DNA of 64,000 bases, taken from the NCBI RefSeq assembly GCF_001467955.1, contig NZ_LNYR01000031.1, positions 21,064 to 85,063 on the forward strand. The letters are read 5' to 3'. Below the pieces are notes generated by a model. It was not told the DNA's origin, searched no databases, and saw nothing but the letters and a program-made list of their open reading frames with translations. The position numbers and the translations under genes were made by a program. This stretch comes from Legionella quateirensis. GTDB lineage: Bacteria; Pseudomonadota; Gammaproteobacteria; Legionellales; Legionellaceae. Positions 20,301-28,295 of this stretch are shown one piece after another. The number at the start of each line of letters is the position of its first letter. Position 1 is the first letter of the stretch.

Positions 20301-20388
20301 TAATGGAGTTAATACCAAATAGAAAAATCAGCATACTTACTACTATCGAAAGCACCGGGCGCTTGATATATAAATCTGTAAATTTCAT
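17341..20388 (-). CDS. RND-family multidrug efflux permease
   Basis: A 1015-aa inner-membrane proton-driven exporter of the HAE1/AcrB class. A first TM helix is followed by the large periplasmic loop (YPGADAELIAGFITSPLE), TM4 proton-relay residues in GLVVDDAIVVVENV, and the TM10 Lys in LIGLISKHGILIVDFANH. A second large loop follows. It pairs with the adaptor gene just upstream (93-bp gap with a hairpin). No TolC-type channel gene is adjacent, so the complex must borrow one. Its TAG stop is formed at the very edge of the MITE at 16974-17341: TA is the flank and G is the first base of the element. Confidence 0.92.
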   Translation of the reverse strand: MKFTDLYIKRPVLSIVVSMLIFLFGINSINKMQIRQYPRMDNTVITIITAYPGADAELIAGFITSPLESSVASAEGIDYMTSTSDQGLSTITLTIKLNFDPQIAFTDVMSKVQQTLNQLPKEAQQPVILKKSDSSTALMYISLDSKEMTPQQITDYATRVVQPQLQTVDGVAKADILGGATYSMRIFMNPIKMAALNVTPADVASVLASNNFLTAAGNTKSEYVAINMTAKTDLNNAEEFSKLIVRSSKGSIVRLRDIAKITLGSQNYDSSVTFNGKKAVFISITPTPTANPLTVISDARKLMPSIVKEFPPSLTGTIVYDATAFIRASISEVMHTIIEAGVIVIIVIFLFLGSIRSVLIPVVTIPLSLVGVCTLMLMLGYSVNLLTLLAFVLAIGLVVDDAIVVVENVHRHIEEGKTPYEAAIIGAREIATPVIAMTITLAAVYAPIGFMGGLTGALFKEFAFTLACSVIISGIIALTLSPMMCSKVLTKEISSGKFVHFLDELFNKLKMKYQNALHHLLDTRSIMLVFAAAVLLMLPYLYNNTAAETAPDEDQGFFFVMAVAPQSATLNYIEAFTKPFDEIYKSFPETENYFTVNMAQPISGMVLKPWDQRSTNQFDLKQPLQNKLSSIAGLNAFAIVPPPLPGGGGGPAVQFVIKTTNDFQSLYDVSNKLTQRAKKSGLFIYIDNSLKFNQPQVEYQINRSKASEMGLDMRAIGSSLTSALSGNYINYFNLEGRSYQVIPQLDRKYRLTPEQLGQIYVKTSNDVMVPLSTVVTPVEKTQPNAATHFQQLNSATIQAVMMPGKTLGDGLSFLQKAADETLPKGFTYDYGGESRQFMQEGSALVFAFLFAIVIIFLVLSAQYESFRDPLIVLISVPMSICGALIPLNLGLASINIYTQVGLITLIGLISKHGILIVDFANHLQREKNLDRRAAVEEAAAIRLRPILMTTAAMVFGVVPLLIATGAGAVSRFDIGLVIATGLLIGTCFTLFVVPTMYTYIAEDHRHKPDEPADVH

Positions 20389-20426
20389 AAGTTATCCTGC
20401 AAAAAAACCAGCAATTATTAAACTAA

Positions 20427-20448
20427 AGAGCTCAAATTATTGAGCTCT
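20427..20448 (-). terminator. Hairpin between RND adaptor and permease
   Basis: Perfect 9-bp stem agagctcaa / ttgagctct with loop atta. On the minus strand it is followed by tttagttt. It could partially terminate after the adaptor or stabilise its mRNA, setting the adaptor:permease ratio. Confidence 0.4.
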
Positions 20449-20481
20449 GCACTTGAAACAGGAGAAATCTCAGGATTTCTA

Positions 20482-21744
20482 TTATTGTCCCATGCTATCT
20501 GGATTACTGATATCAGTCAGTTGGACGCTGTTATTGATAACAACAGGTGTTCCATTTTGTAATTTTAGATCTCCAGTACTGACAACCAGTTGTCCGGCCT
20601 TTATTCCCTTTTTAACTACTGTATAATTACCTTGTTGTTCCCCGGTAACCACAAATACACGATTCACCACCAGTTGATCCGAACCATCCTTGTTTTTCTT
20701 GCCTTCTGTATTTTTTTCAATGGTGTAGATGGAGTTTCCATACAGACTGTACGATATGGCTGTGGAGGGAACAATTACTGTATTAGGTTCCGCCGGTTGT
20801 GGAATTTCAATGGAAGAAAACATGCCAGGAATAAATACATATTCACTTATTTTATTTTGACGGTTGACTTCACTGTTACAGGAAATGACGAGTTTGCTTC
20901 CCCTGACTTCCTTACGAGTTTTAATAAGGGATGATTTTGTTGGGTCTTTGATTGCCAGGGAAGGGCAATTGGGTAATGTTGCCTGAATAAGAACGTTATG
21001 TGTGTTCAAATCAATTTTAGAGTTAACAGCGGATATAGTCCCTTCAAAAAGTGCATTGGGGAATTCTTCAACTGAAAAAGAAATGGTTTGATTTAACTGG
21101 ACTCGTTTATAGAGTTGTTCTGGTATATAGAATTCCAGGTAAAGAGGATCCAATGATTGGAGTGAAACAATGGAAGTTTGTCCCGGGGAGACGTACTGAC
21201 CTAGATTCACCTGACGAATTCCAAGGCGGCCGGAAAAAGGGGCAGTGATGTGTTTCTGATTTATTTGTGCCTGCATTTGCTCTACTTTAGCCTGCGCTTG
21301 TTGAAGATTCGCTTTTGCTTCATCAACATTTGAACTGGGAGTAGCGCCACGTTTAAACAAATCCGTTTGTCTTTTGTAATTCAGTTCTTTAAGAGTTAAT
21401 TCAGATTGGTTAAATTTAAGCAAGGCTTGATCAATGCTGTCATCAATTGTAATTAATGGCGCATCTTTATTGACAAATTGACCTGATTCAAAGTCAATTT
21501 TAACTACATTTCCTGATGCTTCAGAATTGACATCAACTCCATTAATCGCAACGAAATTACCAATGGCACTGATGGTTGGTAACCAATCCACTGATTCAGC
21601 AACTGCGGAAGAAACGGTTACGGCAGGAGGTTCGTAACTGGCAAAAAATTGCTTAATCATCATGGCTTTAATTAGATTAAAGGCAATGATCCCACCGAAA
21701 ACAACCAATAAGGTAATTCCCATGATCGTCATACGTTTTTTCAT
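20482..21744 (-). CDS. RND efflux periplasmic adaptor (membrane fusion protein)
   Basis: Links the RND permease to an outer-membrane channel. A 420-aa protein with an N-terminal membrane anchor (about 5-32). Barrel-lipoyl segments (GNVVKIDFESGQFVNKDAPLITID and its mate ITAPFSGRLGIRQVNLGQYV) flank a helical hairpin (KLNQ-type region LFKRGATPSSNVDEAKANLQQAQAK). The beta-barrel and membrane-proximal domains follow. An insertion around residues 265-300 (KDPTKSSLIKTRKEVRGSK) is not typical of short adaptors. It starts at ATG 21744 with a GGGGAAG site and is divergent from the small exported protein at 21930. Confidence 0.9.
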   Translation of the reverse strand: MKKRMTIMGITLLVVFGGIIAFNLIKAMMIKQFFASYEPPAVTVSSAVAESVDWLPTISAIGNFVAINGVDVNSEASGNVVKIDFESGQFVNKDAPLITIDDSIDQALLKFNQSELTLKELNYKRQTDLFKRGATPSSNVDEAKANLQQAQAKVEQMQAQINQKHITAPFSGRLGIRQVNLGQYVSPGQTSIVSLQSLDPLYLEFYIPEQLYKRVQLNQTISFSVEEFPNALFEGTISAVNSKIDLNTHNVLIQATLPNCPSLAIKDPTKSSLIKTRKEVRGSKLVISCNSEVNRQNKISEYVFIPGMFSSIEIPQPAEPNTVIVPSTAISYSLYGNSIYTIEKNTEGKKNKDGSDQLVVNRVFVVTGEQQGNYTVVKKGIKAGQLVVSTGDLKLQNGTPVVINNSVQLTDISNPDSMGQ

Positions 21745-21871
21745 TGTCTTCCCCTGCAGATATTCGGTAAATTTTTGAATTTGTCAAATATAACATAAAG
21801 ATATACTTAATCATCTTATTGTTTCGATTTGTTTCAATTTTTATTTATTTCATGGATATAAAAATAACCTA

Positions 21872-21899
21872 TTGACTAAATTGAATACTTTGTTACTAT
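21872..21899 (+). promoter_or_regulatory. Candidate sigma-70-type promoter for the gene at 21930
   Basis: ttgact (21872-21877) and tactat (21894-21899) with a 16-bp spacer, followed by a good ribosome site (aaggggg) ahead of ATG 21930. It is assigned by eye only. Confidence 0.45.
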
Positions 21900-21929
21900 G
21901 CGGCTTCCATCTTAATAAGGGGGTAAACC

Positions 21930-22334
21930 ATGAAGTTGAAGTCGTTATTGTTTCTAGTTTGTTTTAGCTTATTTACCAATGTTTTTGCAGCAAATATTCA
22001 CCTTAATCCAAATGCTGACAGCAAAGACAAACAATCCATTCAAAAAGGCGTAACTTATCCTGGGTACTGTCAAATTGAAATCATTAACCAAAGTTATACT
22101 GACGTTAATGTATTCGGAACTTTTGATGATGGTTCTACTGTAGATTTTAATATTTATCGTTATGAGTCACCTCATTATATTAGCTTATTCTATAATTTCT
22201 ACTGTCATAGTGGCATGTACATTACTATTACTTCACCGTTTTACACCATCTACTCCGGTTGGACTAATGTCAACAGTACAATTCGTGTAGTTCCTTATTT
22301 GAAACAAGCAAAAGCCGAATTATCAACCCGATAA
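21930..22334 (+). CDS. Small exported protein, unknown function
   Basis: A 134-aa protein with signal peptide MKLKSLLFLVCFSLFTNVFAA. The mature part has two Cys (YCQIE, FYCHS) and many Tyr/Ser/Thr, suggesting a small beta-rich periplasmic or secreted domain with one disulfide. I do not recognise the family. It is a single-gene unit: a candidate promoter upstream and a strong hairpin terminator right after the stop. Confidence 0.65.
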   Translation: MKLKSLLFLVCFSLFTNVFAANIHLNPNADSKDKQSIQKGVTYPGYCQIEIINQSYTDVNVFGTFDDGSTVDFNIYRYESPHYISLFYNFYCHSGMYITITSPFYTIYSGWTNVNSTIRVVPYLKQAKAELSTR

Positions 22335-22346
22335 ATCACAAAAAAA

Positions 22347-22372
22347 AGGTTCATCACTGATGAACCTTTTTT
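22347..22372 (+). terminator. Rho-independent terminator
   Basis: Stem aggttcat / atgaacct with a 5-nt loop, followed by T6 and preceded by an A-run. Placed 12 bp after the stop of the 134-aa exported protein. Confidence 0.85.
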
Positions 22373-22390
22373 ATTTCTGAGGAGTTTTTT

Positions 22391-22915
22391 ATGAGATACC
22401 TCGTCTCAAGTCTTTTAGTCCTGCCTTTACTGAGTTCCTGCACTGTAATTGAAGAGCAATATTATGACCGTGGATATTATGTTCCAGCTCCACGAGTTGA
22501 AGTAAGACCTGTAAATCCAAATCGACACTATCATGCTAACCCGGTATATCGACCTGCTCGAACCGGCGGAGTTTATCATGGTCACCCTGTAACCAATGGT
22601 AATACGGTATTGATTGCCCCACGACCTCGTTCAGCTCAGGTTGAAGTACAACAAAATGTACATGGTCATGCTGGGAACTCCGGAACAGTTCATGGTCACG
22701 CTGGAAATTCAGGAACTGTCCATGGACATACGGGTAATTCCGGAGTTGTTCACGGCCATGCTCCAACTGATGATAATGTTGTGTTGCAGCATTCTCAAAA
22801 TAACGGCGTTTCAAATCAAGCCAAAAGTAATCCTTCTGGGATGGTTAACCGCGGTAATGCCCAGGAACATCCAAAAAACTCTGAGGTTCAGGCTAAATCC
22901 CATGGACATGCTTAA
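22391..22915 (+). CDS. Histidine-rich repeat lipoprotein
   Basis: A 174-aa predicted lipoprotein with lipobox LLSSC at residue 16. A Tyr/Arg/Pro-rich stretch (about 20-80) is followed by four 10-aa repeats of VHGHAGNSGT (about 90-129, the last degenerate). A polar tail ends in KSHGHA. Repeated HGH motifs could bind zinc, nickel or copper, but no function is established from the sequence. The tandem DNA repeat makes length variation between strains likely. The TAA stop lies exactly at the edge of a MITE-type end (TAaggggtgttgtcaatt). Confidence 0.7.
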   Translation: MRYLVSSLLVLPLLSSCTVIEEQYYDRGYYVPAPRVEVRPVNPNRHYHANPVYRPARTGGVYHGHPVTNGNTVLIAPRPRSAQVEVQQNVHGHAGNSGTVHGHAGNSGTVHGHTGNSGVVHGHAPTDDNVVLQHSQNNGVSNQAKSNPSGMVNRGNAQEHPKNSEVQAKSHGHA

Positions 22916-22950
22916 GGGGTGTTGTCAATTCTGATTTCGATTTCCCTTGA
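22915..22950 (+). repeat. One-ended remnant of the MITE-like family
   Basis: aggggtgttgtcaattctg then atttcgatttccc matches the left end of the element family, starting at the TA of the preceding stop codon. I could not find a matching right end before 23124. The remainder of 22951-23123 holds a short gcgaaagcgggg-type repeat and no gene. Confidence 0.55.
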
Positions 22951-23123
22951 CTTGATTCTGGTCGAGCCACATTTTTGATAGGTTATCCTCGCGAAAGCGG
23001 GGATCCAATCCCACAAAGGAGCGTTCTACGTCCTGTCTATAGAAATTAATCAAGGTGATTACCCCTTCGTATCTGGATAAATTTTGTGGTACTCTAATAA
23101 CGTTTTTTCTTTAAGGAGCCTTT

Positions 23124-23435
23124 ATGATTGACTCACTGAAGATGTTACTGGTGGGATCTATATCCATGATCATTATTGCCTGTGCTGCCTCTCCTCAAGC
23201 TGAAAGCACTGGAGAATACCTTGACAGCACAACGACGACTACAAAAGTTAAAGCAAGTTTGGTTGATCAATTAGGAACAGATGGATTTGCTGTTAAAGTT
23301 AAGACGTATAAAGATCAGGTACAGCTTAGTGGTTTTGTAGATTCACCGCGAATAAAACAAAGAGCTGCAACTATTGCTGCTGGAGTAGGTGGTGTTAAAA
23401 GCGTTCGAAACGACATTATTGTTAAATCACGATAG
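23124..23435 (+). CDS. BON-domain lipoprotein (OsmY-like)
   Basis: A 103-aa protein with a lipobox-type signal ([10 protein letters not shown]) and one BON domain (about 38-100: [11 protein letters not shown]...[18 protein letters not shown]...[18 protein letters not shown]). BON proteins sit in the periplasm and bind or stabilise membranes under osmotic and envelope stress. It has one domain only, whereas OsmY has two. It is upstream of glyA by 26 bp but probably a separate unit. Confidence 0.85.
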   Translation: MIDSLKMLLVGSISMIIIACAASPQAESTGEYLDSTTTTTKVKASLVDQLGTDGFAVKVKTYKDQVQLSGFVDSPRIKQRAATIAAGVGGVKSVRNDIIVKSR

Positions 23436-23461
23436 TTATCATCCAGGCTAAGGAATTTCTC

Positions 23462-24715
23462 ATGTTTGATGAAAGTTATACTATAGAACATTTTGATGAT
23501 GCGCTTTTTCAGGCTATTGCGAATGAAAAGCGTCGTCAGGAAGAACATATTGAACTCATCGCCTCTGAAAATTATGTGAGTCCCAGGGTATTGCAGGCTC
23601 AAGGTTCTGTACTTACAAACAAATACGCAGAAGGTTATCCAGGGAAACGTTATTATGGCGGATGCGAGTATGTTGATATCGCTGAAGATCTGGCTATAGC
23701 AAGAGCAAAAAAATTATTTGGCGCTCATTATGTTAATGTTCAGCCGCACTCAGGCTCTCAGGCTAATGCTTCAGTAATGATGGCTTTGTTATCACCTGGG
23801 GATGTTTTTATGGGAATGGCACTGCCTCATGGTGGTCATCTTACTCATGGTTCGAAAGTGAATTTCTCCGGTAAATTATACCAGGCCGTAGAATATGGTG
23901 TTGATGTGAACACGGGTTTAATTGATTATGATGTTTTAGAAAGTCTGGCCGTGCAACATAAACCCAAACTAATCATCGCCGGTTTTTCCGCTTACTCGAG
24001 AACTCTGGATTGGGCACGATTCAGAGCAATTGCTGATAAAGTAGGTGCATATTTAATGGCCGATATGGCACACGTCGCCGGTTTGGTTGCGGTTGGTCTT
24101 TACCCATCTCCTTTACCTTATGCTGATGTGGTTACAACTACTACTCACAAAACCTTAAGAGGTCCTCGAGGTGGTTTAATACTGTGTAAAGAAAATGAAG
24201 AAATTGAAAAAAAATTAAATTCTGCAGTGTTTCCGGGTATGCAGGGTGGGCCATTAATGCATGTTATTGCAGCGAAGGCAGTCGCTTTTGCTGAAGCATT
24301 ACTACCAGAGTTTAAAGCCTATCAACAACAGGTTCTGAACAATGCCAGAACGATGTGCGACGTGTTAAAAAGTCGAGGATATACTATTGTTTCCGGAGGT
24401 ACCGATAATCATTTATTGCTGGTTGATTTGATTAATAAGAATATTACAGGTAAGGAAGCGGATGCTGCTTTAGGTAAAGCCAATATCACGGTTAACAAGA
24501 ATTCGGTACCTAATGATCCCCGTTCGCCCTTTGTAACCAGTGGGTTACGATTGGGAACTCCTGCAGCAACTACACGAGGATTTAAAGAAAAGGAAATTAC
24601 TCTTCTATCCAATTGGGTGGCCGATATCCTGGATAATGTGAATGATGAGACGATCAACGCACGAGTAAAAACACAAGTTTTGCTTTTGTGCCGTGAATTT
24701 CCGGTTTATGGTTAA
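23462..24715 (+). CDS. glyA: Serine hydroxymethyltransferase
   Basis: Interconverts serine and glycine while loading one-carbon units on tetrahydrofolate; PLP enzyme, 417 aa, standard length. The PLP lysine lies in [14 protein letters not shown]. Other family segments are [30 protein letters not shown] and [24 protein letters not shown] precedes the ATG. nrdR follows after 2 bp. Confidence 0.97.
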   Translation: MFDESYTIEHFDDALFQAIANEKRRQEEHIELIASENYVSPRVLQAQGSVLTNKYAEGYPGKRYYGGCEYVDIAEDLAIARAKKLFGAHYVNVQPHSGSQANASVMMALLSPGDVFMGMALPHGGHLTHGSKVNFSGKLYQAVEYGVDVNTGLIDYDVLESLAVQHKPKLIIAGFSAYSRTLDWARFRAIADKVGAYLMADMAHVAGLVAVGLYPSPLPYADVVTTTTHKTLRGPRGGLILCKENEEIEKKLNSAVFPGMQGGPLMHVIAAKAVAFAEALLPEFKAYQQQVLNNARTMCDVLKSRGYTIVSGGTDNHLLLVDLINKNITGKEADAALGKANITVNKNSVPNDPRSPFVTSGLRLGTPAATTRGFKEKEITLLSNWVADILDNVNDETINARVKTQVLLLCREFPVYG

Positions 24716-24717
24716 TC

Positions 24718-25176
24718 ATGTACTGTCCTTTTTGTCATGCTGAAGAAACCAAAGTTGTTGACTCTCGCTTAGTTGCTGATGGCGCACAGGTGCGCAGGAG
24801 GCGACAATGTCTGCTCTGTCATGAACGTTTTACAACTTTTGAGACTGCTGAATTGATTATGCCCTTAATAATCAAGCGTGATGGAAGACGAGAGCCTTTT
24901 AATATCGATAACTTACGTTCAGGCATGCTTCGCGCTTTGGAAAAGCGACCGGTAAGTGTGGATAGTCTGGAAGAAGCAATCATTTCTATTACTCAGGAGA
25001 TTCGCCGTAGAGGTGAACGTGAAGTGGATTCACAACTTATTGGTGAACTGGTTATGAATGAGCTATTCAGACTGGATCATGTCGCGTATGTGCGATTCGC
25101 ATCAGTTTATAAACGGTTCAAAGATGTGAGTGATTTTAGACAGACTATAGATCAGATGAAAAACGACAAAGAGTAA
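24718..25176 (+). CDS. nrdR: Transcriptional repressor NrdR
   Basis: Represses ribonucleotide reductase genes in response to ATP/dATP. A 152-aa protein with an N-terminal zinc ribbon ([15 protein letters not shown]...[12 protein letters not shown]) and an ATP-cone ([29 protein letters not shown]). The glyA-nrdR-nusB order is common in gammaproteobacteria, although ribD/ribH usually found in between are absent here; an inverted repeat occupies the gap to nusB. Confidence 0.96.
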   Translation: MYCPFCHAEETKVVDSRLVADGAQVRRRRQCLLCHERFTTFETAELIMPLIIKRDGRREPFNIDNLRSGMLRALEKRPVSVDSLEEAIISITQEIRRRGEREVDSQLIGELVMNELFRLDHVAYVRFASVYKRFKDVSDFRQTIDQMKNDKE

Positions 25177-25206
25177 CTTTTATTACTTCTCGATTATTGC
25201 AGTACA

Positions 25207-25287
25207 GTCATCCTGAATGCAGAGAACGATCTCGTTATGCAGGAGCAATACTGCAATCAGGAGACCGTTCTCTGCGTTCAGGATGAC
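25207..25287. repeat. Inverted repeat (gtcatcctgaa family)
   Basis: Arms 25207-25228 and 25266-25287 match at 21 of 22 positions (gtcatcctgaatgcagagaa...), with a 37-nt loop. A related copy is at 52666-52746. It fills the nrdR-nusB gap and would form a strong hairpin in RNA from either strand. Confidence 0.8.
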
Positions 25288-25354
25288 ACTAATTCGGTAT
25301 TTATTGAGAAGTTACGGGCTTTAGCCCTAATCTATTCTAAATTAAGAGGTACGA

Positions 25355-25798
25355 GTGGAAAAACAATCTATAAGTGGTAAAAGGAAAGCACGCAAATTAG
25401 CATTACAGGCATTGTATCAATGGTTAATGTCAGGTTCTGATCTTCATGAAATTGAAGCGCAGTTCCGGGTTATTAATAATATGGATAAAGTAGATGTGGA
25501 ATATTTCGCACGGTTACTTCATGGAGTTCCGGCCCATGTAGAGGCTTTGGAAGCAAGTTTCTCTCCATTTCTTGACAGAGATGTGAGTGGATTGAATCCT
25601 ATAGAATTAACCGTCTTACGTATTGGTTCATTTGAGCTTTTTCATTGTCCCGAAATTCCTTATAAGGTAGTCCTTGATGAATCCATTTCGCTGACTAAAG
25701 AATTTGGATCGCAGGATGGACATCGTTATGTCAACGGTGTATTGAATAATTTGGCAAAGCAGGTACGTGCCGTAGAAATCAATCTTGGCAATGAATGA
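25355..25798 (+). CDS. nusB: Transcription antitermination factor NusB
   Basis: Binds boxA RNA with NusE and supports rRNA antitermination. 147 aa, all-helical. Typical features are KRKARKLALQALYQWLMSG at the N-terminus, LNPIELTVLRIGSFEL and the C-terminal KEFGSQDGHRYVNGVLNNLAKQ. It starts at GTG 25355 preceded by an AGAGG site. It overlaps thiL by 8 bp. Confidence 0.96.
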   Translation: MEKQSISGKRKARKLALQALYQWLMSGSDLHEIEAQFRVINNMDKVDVEYFARLLHGVPAHVEALEASFSPFLDRDVSGLNPIELTVLRIGSFELFHCPEIPYKVVLDESISLTKEFGSQDGHRYVNGVLNNLAKQVRAVEINLGNE

Positions 25799-26744
25799 AT
25801 TTTCTCTAATTGATTATTATTTTAAGTCCTTCCCTGTCCGGCATAAAGAGGTGATGTACGGCATAGGTGATGACGCAGCCTGTTTGCATCTGCCTCAGGG
25901 ATTCGATTTATTAGTCAGTACAGATACTTTGGTGTCAGGCGTTCATTTTCTGCCCGAATGGGATCCTTATGACATTGCCTGTAAAGCGGTGATGGTCAAT
26001 GTAAGTGATATGGCTGCGATGGCAGCCGAACCAGGTTATGTGACTTTGGCATTAACACTTCCTGAACTACAACAACCCTGGCTTGAGGGCTTTTCAAAAG
26101 GATTAAGGGACTCACTGGATCGTTTTAATATTGATTTAATTGGGGGTGATACGACCCATGGTCCTTTATCGATTACATTGACTATAATGGGTCTTGCACC
26201 GCATAAAAAATCAATCAGACGTTCCGGTGCAAAGTCAGGGGATGTTATTTTGGTTTCTGGTCTTCTGGGTGCGGCTGCCCTGGCCGTTAAATCACTTGAT
26301 GATCAGAATATACCAGCCAATGAAAAAGCCGAGTTAATGCATCAATTATTGCATCCTAATCCTCGGGTTGATTTGATCACTCTGCTTCGCCAATATGCAA
26401 CATCTGCTATAGATATTTCAGATGGATTAAGTGCTGATTTGAATCATCTGTGTATTGCCAGTGGAGTTGGCGCCTGTTTAAATGAAAGAGATATACCTGT
26501 TCATCCACTGGTAAGTAAATATTTGAGGGAACAGGCTGTTGACTTGGCCTTAATGGGGGGCGATGATTATGAATTATGTTTTACAGTTAATGCTTCGCAC
26601 CTGGAGCAATTAAAACACGAGTTGAATGTATTAAATTTAGAGTGTTATCCGATTGGAGTTATAGAAGAGCTCCCTGGTTTAAGGATTAAAACCTCAAATG
26701 ATCAGTTGGAAGAATTAAAACCAGTTGGTTATTCTCATTTTTAA
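25791..26744 (+). CDS. thiL: Thiamine-monophosphate kinase
   Basis: Phosphorylates thiamine monophosphate to the active pyrophosphate. A 317-aa PurM-like ATPase with GIGDDAACL, STDTLVSGVHF, NVSDMAAMAAEP, DLIGGDTTHGP and DISDGLSADL. I use ATG 25791 (MNEFSLIDYYF, the family N-terminus); an in-frame TTG at 25785 is less likely. Overlap with nusB and the short gap to pgpA mark one operon. Confidence 0.96.
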   Translation: MNEFSLIDYYFKSFPVRHKEVMYGIGDDAACLHLPQGFDLLVSTDTLVSGVHFLPEWDPYDIACKAVMVNVSDMAAMAAEPGYVTLALTLPELQQPWLEGFSKGLRDSLDRFNIDLIGGDTTHGPLSITLTIMGLAPHKKSIRRSGAKSGDVILVSGLLGAAALAVKSLDDQNIPANEKAELMHQLLHPNPRVDLITLLRQYATSAIDISDGLSADLNHLCIASGVGACLNERDIPVHPLVSKYLREQAVDLALMGGDDYELCFTVNASHLEQLKHELNVLNLECYPIGVIEELPGLRIKTSNDQLEELKPVGYSHF

Positions 26745-26760
26745 ATTGGATAAATAAAGT

Positions 26761-27243
26761 ATGAATCAGGTAAATTTGGTTAATCGTGTATGGCAGGATC
26801 CTGCTTATTTTATAGCGTTCGGGTTTGGTACTGGGTTGATGCCAGTGGCTCCGGGAACCTGGGGTACTCTCGCTGCTGTTCCTTTATATCTTTTAATGAT
26901 TGGTACTCATTGGAGTGTTTATCTGACGTTGACTGTCCTGGCTTTTATTTTAGGAGTCTGGGTCAGTGATAAAGTATCGCAAGACTTAGGAGTTCATGAT
27001 TACAAAGGCATCGTTTGGGATGAAGTCGTAGGCTATTTATTAACCATGTTTTTAGCCCCTACAGGATTATGTTGGATGATTGCCGGTTTTCTTTTATTCC
27101 GTCTTTTTGACATTTGGAAACCCCAGCCAATCCGTTATATTGATCAAAAAGTACATGGAGGTCTGGGCATCATGCTGGATGATGTTGGAGCTGCTGTTCC
27201 AGCCTGGTTGATCATGCAAGCCTTAGCCTGGAGTTTTTCGTGA
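26761..27243 (+). CDS. pgpA: Phosphatidylglycerophosphatase A
   Basis: Dephosphorylates phosphatidylglycerol phosphate in the inner membrane, the last step of phosphatidylglycerol synthesis. 160 aa with the family signature GTGLMPVAPGTWGTLAAVP, KGIVWDEVVGYLLTM (metal-binding Asp/Glu), and DIWKPQPIRYIDQ...GGLGIMLDDV. Its stop shares bases with the start of the next gene (TGATG). Confidence 0.95.
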   Translation: MNQVNLVNRVWQDPAYFIAFGFGTGLMPVAPGTWGTLAAVPLYLLMIGTHWSVYLTLTVLAFILGVWVSDKVSQDLGVHDYKGIVWDEVVGYLLTMFLAPTGLCWMIAGFLLFRLFDIWKPQPIRYIDQKVHGGLGIMLDDVGAAVPAWLIMQALAWSFS

Positions 27244-28295
27244 TGAATGAAAATCATAAAGAATTAATCAGTATGGGATTGACCGTTGGCATCGTTGTTC
27301 TCTCTATTTTTATTGTTCATAAATTTATTCCTTCAATGATCTGGGCGGCAATTATTGCTATAGCAACGTATCCCTTGTATAAAAAATGGTGTGATTTTTT
27401 TGGCAAGAGAGATAATGTGTCTGCATTATTATTTACTACGCTTATGGGGTTGCTGTTTCTTATTCCTTTAAGTTGGTTAGTGGGGATACTCATTAAAGAG
27501 TCGCAGTTATTCATCAATTTTTTGCAGCAAATCAATAAGGATGGTGGGGAAGCGCCTGAGTTTTTTAAAAATTTTCCTTTTGTAGGTAATGAATTGGTAC
27601 AATATTGGGATAACAATATTGGTAAACCCGGCAATATAAAAGATTTCTTATCCAATCTTCATGTCACACTGACTCCAGCAAGTTATTATATTAAACAAAT
27701 TGGATTTAACCTGGCGCATAGAAGTTTTCAGGTTGGCTTTACTTTATTAACGTTGTTCTTTTTTTATCGTGATGGCGATAAATTACTATTACAAGTTCAC
27801 CATGTGGGAGAATATTGTCTGGGAAATCGATGGTTTCGTTATTCCGATCGATTGCCAAGGGCATTGCGTGCCACAGTAAATGGAACCATAGTAGTAGGTA
27901 TTGGTGTGGGTATTTTGATGGGGGTTTGCTATGCTTTTGTAGAGTTCCCAGCACCTACATTAACCGGATTTATCACCGCGTTGGCGGCAATGATTCCTTT
28001 TGTTGTGCCTATAGTGTTTATCACAGTGGCATTAGTTTTACTCTCTGTTGGCAGTTTGATAAGCGCCATAATTGTTTTGGTCTGGGGAACATTGGTTATG
28101 TTTGTTGCAGATCATTTTATTAAACCGGTGCTGATTGGCGGGGCTATAGAACTCCCGTTTCTAGCGGTCTTATTTGGTATCCTGGGAGGTGTGGAAACTT
28201 TAGGCTTGCTGGGATTATTTCTGGGGCCTATGGTCATGGTTTTATTTGTTACCCTGTGGCAAGAGCCTCAGGGTAAACAACATGAACGAGCCTAA
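27243..28295 (+). CDS. AI-2E family transporter (PerM/YdiK-like permease)
   Basis: A 350-aa inner-membrane protein with about 7-8 helices. It shows the family layout: two N-terminal helices, a soluble segment (about 75-150), then TM bundles including FFYRDGDKLL and GGVETLGLLGLFLGPMVM. Members export varied solutes (AI-2 in TqsA, Na+/H+ in some), so the family name should not be read as proof of quorum sensing. ATG 27243 overlaps the pgpA stop. Its 3' end overlaps the convergent beta-barrel gene by 4 bp. Confidence 0.85.
   Translation: MNENHKELISMGLTVGIVVLSIFIVHKFIPSMIWAAIIAIATYPLYKKWCDFFGKRDNVSALLFTTLMGLLFLIPLSWLVGILIKESQLFINFLQQINKDGGEAPEFFKNFPFVGNELVQYWDNNIGKPGNIKDFLSNLHVTLTPASYYIKQIGFNLAHRSFQVGFTLLTLFFFYRDGDKLLLQVHHVGEYCLGNRWFRYSDRLPRALRATVNGTIVVGIGVGILMGVCYAFVEFPAPTLTGFITALAAMIPFVVPIVFITVALVLLSVGSLISAIIVLVWGTLVMFVADHFIKPVLIGGAIELPFLAVLFGILGGVETLGLLGLFLGPMVMVLFVTLWQEPQGKQHERA

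Noticed and set aside
22971-23045. tRNA-like fold (gcgaaagcgggg...ggatccaatcc)
   Set aside because: No cloverleaf, anticodon arm or T-loop can be drawn; it matches the small intergenic repeats.
27243-28295. Autoinducer-2 exporter
   Set aside because: The family label covers many functions; nothing in the sequence or context supports AI-2 signalling.
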